From positions 1 to 56,708 of the forward strand of contig JBDTVE010000102.1 of assembly GCA_040007355.1 (NCBI GenBank): a stretch of 56,708 nucleotides of DNA, read 5' to 3'. The DNA comes from JACMLD01 sp040007355. Its GTDB lineage: Bacteria > Bacteroidota > Bacteroidia > Chitinophagales > Chitinophagaceae. A model generated the notes under the pieces. That model did no database searches. It was not told where the DNA came from and saw only the letters and a list, made by a program, of their open reading frames with translations. The position numbers and the translations under genes were made by a program. The stretch's first letter is position 1. The number at the start of each line of letters is the position of its first letter. Positions 53,995-56,708 of the stretch are shown here, in pieces.

Positions 53995-54731
53995 GACAGT
54001 TTGGTCTTATCGGTTACCCGCTGTCGCATTCCTTCTCAAAAAAATTTTTTACAGAAAAATTTGAGAACGAAGGTCTGCGGGACTGTTCATACGAGAATTA
54101 TTCCATTGCCTCCATAGACGAACTTCCGGGACTTATTAAAAACAATCCCCTGCTGCAGGGGATCAATGTTACGATACCTTACAAAGAGCAGGTATTGCGC
54201 TTTTTGACAGAACAGTCTGATATGGTAAGCGAAATAAAAGCCTGTAATTGCATTAAAATTGAAAACGGCGTACTCCGGGGACATAATACGGATGTGACCG
54301 GTTTTGAACAGTCGCTCAGACGGGGGCTTACCAGCCACCATCAGCAGGCATTGATACTGGGAACGGGTGGCGCGGCCAAGGCCGTTGCCTGTGTTTTGTT
54401 GAAACTGGGTATACGGTACCGTTATGTCTCCAGAAAACCGGACGCCGGCGGTCTTCGCTATACGGATATAACACCCGAATTGCTGGCCAGCCATACACTT
54501 ATCATCAATACAACGCCGCTGGGCATGTATCCAAATACAACCGAATGCCCGCCACTGCCCTACCAGTTCCTGGGCAGCGGACATTATCTTTTCGATCTCG
54601 TCTATAACCCTTCCAGGACCCTGTTCCTGCAAAAAGGAGAGGAGCGGGGTGCTGTAATAAAAAATGGCCATGACATGCTGGTGATCCAGGCGGAAGAGAG
54701 CTGGAAGATCTGGAACAAAGCTACGGTGTAA
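53991..54731 (+). CDS. aroE: Shikimate dehydrogenase
   Basis: 246 residues, on the short side for AroE. GLIGYPLSHSFSKKFFTEKF, NVTIPYKEQV with the catalytic Lys, NTDVTGFEQSL with the catalytic Asp, the NADP loop ILGTGGAAKAV, INTTPLGMYPN and KNGHDMLVIQAEESWKIW. It reduces dehydroshikimate in aromatic amino acid synthesis. Overlaps the upstream gene by 4 bp and the convergent thioesterase gene by 11 bp at its 3' end. Confidence 0.95.
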   Translation: MRQFGLIGYPLSHSFSKKFFTEKFENEGLRDCSYENYSIASIDELPGLIKNNPLLQGINVTIPYKEQVLRFLTEQSDMVSEIKACNCIKIENGVLRGHNTDVTGFEQSLRRGLTSHHQQALILGTGGAAKAVACVLLKLGIRYRYVSRKPDAGGLRYTDITPELLASHTLIINTTPLGMYPNTTECPPLPYQFLGSGHYLFDLVYNPSRTLFLQKGEERGAVIKNGHDMLVIQAEESWKIWNKATV

Positions 54732-55152
54732 ACTGCTGTTTTATTTTTTCGGGAACCGGGGCTATCTTTTTTGCTTCGTAATTATAACAAACCATACCAG
54801 TTCGGGCAATGGCCACCGCTACCTGGCCTTTTCCCGTTTCTTTTTCAAGTTTATAGTAGAAGGCAAATGAAACTTTGGAAATTTCGGTAAGGGCAACAGA
54901 AGCTTTTAGTTCGTCGCCGTAAAACAATTCGATTTTGAATTCAATGGCCACATCACTCATAATGATACCGATTCCACCAAAATTCAATTCCGTATACCCA
55001 TACTGGTGAAGGAAACGCATCCTGGCTTCATGAATAAGCGATAATACGGTATCGTTGCCAACATGCCCGCCATAATTAAGATCGGTAATCCGTACGGGGA
55101 TCAGGGTGGTAAATGGCAAGACGGCCGGCAGTTCAATTTTTATCCTGGTCAT
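54721..55152 (-). CDS. Acyl-CoA thioesterase, 4HBT hotdog fold
   Basis: 143 residues. PVRITDLNYGGHVGNDTVLS and LIHEARMRFLHQYGY match the 4-hydroxybenzoyl-CoA thioesterase motif (here Asp-Leu-Asn-Tyr-Gly-Gly-His), followed by VAIEFKIELFYGDELK and KGQVAVAIARTGMVCYN. It probably hydrolyses an acyl-CoA of unknown chain. Its 3' end overlaps aroE tail to tail. Confidence 0.85.
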   Translation of the reverse strand: MTRIKIELPAVLPFTTLIPVRITDLNYGGHVGNDTVLSLIHEARMRFLHQYGYTELNFGGIGIIMSDVAIEFKIELFYGDELKASVALTEISKVSFAFYYKLEKETGKGQVAVAIARTGMVCYNYEAKKIAPVPEKIKQQFTP

Positions 55153-55209
55153 AACTTTATTGTGCTGGCTAAGATAAACTGTTTGGTGTGAGACTGGGCT
55201 GGGACGATT

Positions 55210-56112
55210 TTATTTTTCCTGTATAAGGTCTTTGAATTCGGCTATATCAAGGAAGTTAACAGAAGAAGGTATATAAACAGACCGGGTAATCTTATTGCGC
55301 CATTCCAGGTAGCGTTTTTTCCAGGTATCGCTTTCTTTGATTACCCGGTCAATGTATTCTTCGGTATCAGTACTGTTATTATTGCTGCCGTTCAGGTAGC
55401 GGATAACAGTTGAAAATTTTGAGGAAATCCTTGTTAGTTGACCATTAGGGCCCGCTACTACCAGGTAATTGCTATTAGTGGTTAATACATCAATATCCAT
55501 TATGGGGTTCCCGTTTTTATCCAGTATGGGTGGGGCGTTGACTGCCGCCGCAGACTTCCTGCTGTTGGGTAAATCAACCATTGCATATTTAATTGTCTGT
55601 TGCACATCGGAACCCGCTGTTATAGGGGTATAGGTTTTTGCGGCCGACCAGGCAGGCTGGTTATTGGTTGGGCGGGCATTATTTTCTTTCCGCTTACCCG
55701 GAATATGATCAGCAGGAATAGTATTACTTCTTGTTTTGTTGCTGCTTTTTGTGGCCTGCTGAAATAGTGCCAGCGCCGAATCCTTGCTTCCCGGCGTTTT
55801 CCTCGCGTTTTTAGATAAAAAAAACATGGCGCCTGCAACCAGTACAATCATTACGGCAACGGCCGAAAGACGGTAAAAAATGCGATAGGAAGCTTTTGGG
55901 TTTTGTGATGCGGGTGCGGGGCTTGTTTCTTCCAGCCTGTTAGCAATGGCCTCCCATAAAAGGGGTGGGGGACGGGATTCAAGAACATTCATTTTGGAAG
56001 ACAATGAAGCATACCGGTCGTCGTCCTCCATCCTTGCGGCAATAGCCTTCCAGGCAATGGGTGGCGGTTCCACTTCAGTGTTAATCATCTTATGTCTTAG
56101 CTGCTCAGACAT
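55210..56112 (-). CDS. Putative anti-sigma factor, single-pass membrane protein
   Basis: 300 residues. The N-terminus holds two copies of a short motif, PPPIAWKAIAARMEDD and RPPPLLWEAIANRLEE, then a membrane helix (about 88-106, LSAVAVMIVLVAGAMFFL) and a long Ser/Asn-rich outer part. Start ATG (56112-56110) overlaps the sigma-factor stop by one base (TAATG), which implies coupled translation and a regulatory partnership. I see no classical zinc anti-sigma motif (HxxxCxxC), so the role is inferred from position and topology. Confidence 0.65.
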   Translation of the reverse strand: MSEQLRHKMINTEVEPPPIAWKAIAARMEDDDRYASLSSKMNVLESRPPPLLWEAIANRLEETSPAPASQNPKASYRIFYRLSAVAVMIVLVAGAMFFLSKNARKTPGSKDSALALFQQATKSSNKTRSNTIPADHIPGKRKENNARPTNNQPAWSAAKTYTPITAGSDVQQTIKYAMVDLPNSRKSAAAVNAPPILDKNGNPIMDIDVLTTNSNYLVVAGPNGQLTRISSKFSTVIRYLNGSNNNSTDTEEYIDRVIKESDTWKKRYLEWRNKITRSVYIPSSVNFLDIAEFKDLIQEK

Positions 56113-56690
56113 TACAGGCGGGTTAATGATTTATGTTTATTTCCCGGGAATTCCCCGACTTTTTTTTGCAATATGGCTTTGGCTCTCGCCAGTTGCGATT
56201 TACTAGTTCCCTCGCTTATTTTCAATAGATCGCCGATCTCTTTATGCGAATACCCTTCAATCACATACATATTGAACACCGAGCGATATCCAGGAGACAG
56301 TCCCTGCACCAATTGTATAATATCTTTCCCGGCTAAATGGTCCAATACATTCCATGCCCCGTCTTCAATATTCCTTTCTTCTTTTTCATTAATGGGGCTG
56401 AGGTTTACTTTTCTCCGGTAATGTTCTATGGCGGTGTTTACAAAAACCCGTCTTACCCATCCTTCAAAAGAACCCTCTTTCCTGAATTTTTCTAAATTCC
56501 GGTAAACTTTAATAAAGCCTTCCTGCAATAAATCCTGGGCATCTTCCGCATTATTGGCATAGCGCAGGCACACGGCAAACATCTTTGATGCAAATCGTTG
56601 GTAGAGTAATTCCTGTATCCACCTGTCACCGGCAAGGCACCCCTTTATTAAGTCGTTCTCAGTGAGATTATGGTTGCTTAGTTCATTCAA
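56112..56690 (-). CDS. ECF-type RNA polymerase sigma factor (sigma-70 family)
   Basis: 192 residues. Region 2 is FAVCLRYANNAEDAQDLLQE, GFIKVYRNLEKFRKEGSFEG and WVRRVFVNTAIEHYRRK; region 4 is LSPGYRSVFNMYVIEGYSHK followed by EIGDLLKISEGTSKSQLARA, the helix-turn-helix that reads the -35 (here -33) box. Regions 1 and 3 are absent, as in extracytoplasmic-function sigma factors. It is cotranscribed with the putative anti-sigma gene downstream. A GAGG ribosome-binding site precedes the start on the minus strand; the promoter lies beyond the window. Confidence 0.93.
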   Translation of the reverse strand: MNELSNHNLTENDLIKGCLAGDRWIQELLYQRFASKMFAVCLRYANNAEDAQDLLQEGFIKVYRNLEKFRKEGSFEGWVRRVFVNTAIEHYRRKVNLSPINEKEERNIEDGAWNVLDHLAGKDIIQLVQGLSPGYRSVFNMYVIEGYSHKEIGDLLKISEGTSKSQLARAKAILQKKVGEFPGNKHKSLTRL

Positions 56691-56708
56691 TTTTTCCTCT
56701 TTTGCAGC

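Noticed and set aside
54087..54671. 194-codon open frame on the minus strand
   Set aside because: Antisense to aroE; no domain recognised.

Overview
This 56.7 kb window is chromosomal DNA from a Bacteroidota bacterium, most likely of the family Chitinophagaceae (inference from gene content). Signs are the Bacteroidota -7 promoter element TAnnTTTG in front of at least fifteen genes, a type III glutamine synthetase, a phosphosulfolactate synthase next to aroE, and a lipoprotein-carrier, PafA phosphatase and Pr6Pr set usual in that group. I found no rRNA, tRNA, CRISPR array, insertion sequence or prophage.

Layout. 0.3-10.6 kb: 7TM histidine kinase, divergent ftsK, lolA-like gene, ubiX, a thioredoxin-fold protein, a 520 bp gap with three related terminator-bearing repeat modules, a serine-palmitoyltransferase-like enzyme and a PafA-type phosphatase. 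10.8-17.3 kb: a decaying accessory stretch with a Pr6Pr membrane protein, an ArsR regulator behind a duplicated operator, a ruined AHSA1/SRPBCC gene, a cation/proton antiporter, a phosphotransferase split by an in-frame TAG, and a ClC channel whose signature loop is scrambled by two compensating frameshifts. 17.4-24.4 kb: a minus-strand cluster (GH57, glucose 1-dehydrogenase, MGH1/GH63-like glucosidase, glycogen debranching enzyme) that looks like an intracellular route from alpha-glucan to glucose to gluconate. 24.9-33.4 kb: accA, dapA, an esterase with a glycogen-binding-like domain, rnz, a STAS protein, clpC and cmk. 33.5-36.9 kb: type III and type II glutamine synthetases in tandem. 37.3-41.7 kb: an atypical phosphotransferase paired with a HAD phosphatase, then a polytopic membrane protein and a GT4 glycosyltransferase. 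41.8-50.4 kb: purL, hldD, proC, a 59-residue small protein, pyrG and yidC. 50.5-56.7 kb: two exported proteins, a TPR protein, phosphosulfolactate synthase, aroE, a thioesterase and an ECF sigma factor with a translationally coupled putative anti-sigma factor.

Most genes are housekeeping and intact. The points most worth checking are the three-module repeat/terminator array at 6.87-7.25 kb (candidate tandem small RNAs), the double frameshift in the ClC gene, the amber codon in the phosphotransferase, the structured pyrG leader, and a possible sulfonolipid link between the alpha-oxoamine synthase and the phosphosulfolactate synthase. Several start codons were moved inward because the upstream candidate overlaps or precedes a -7 element.
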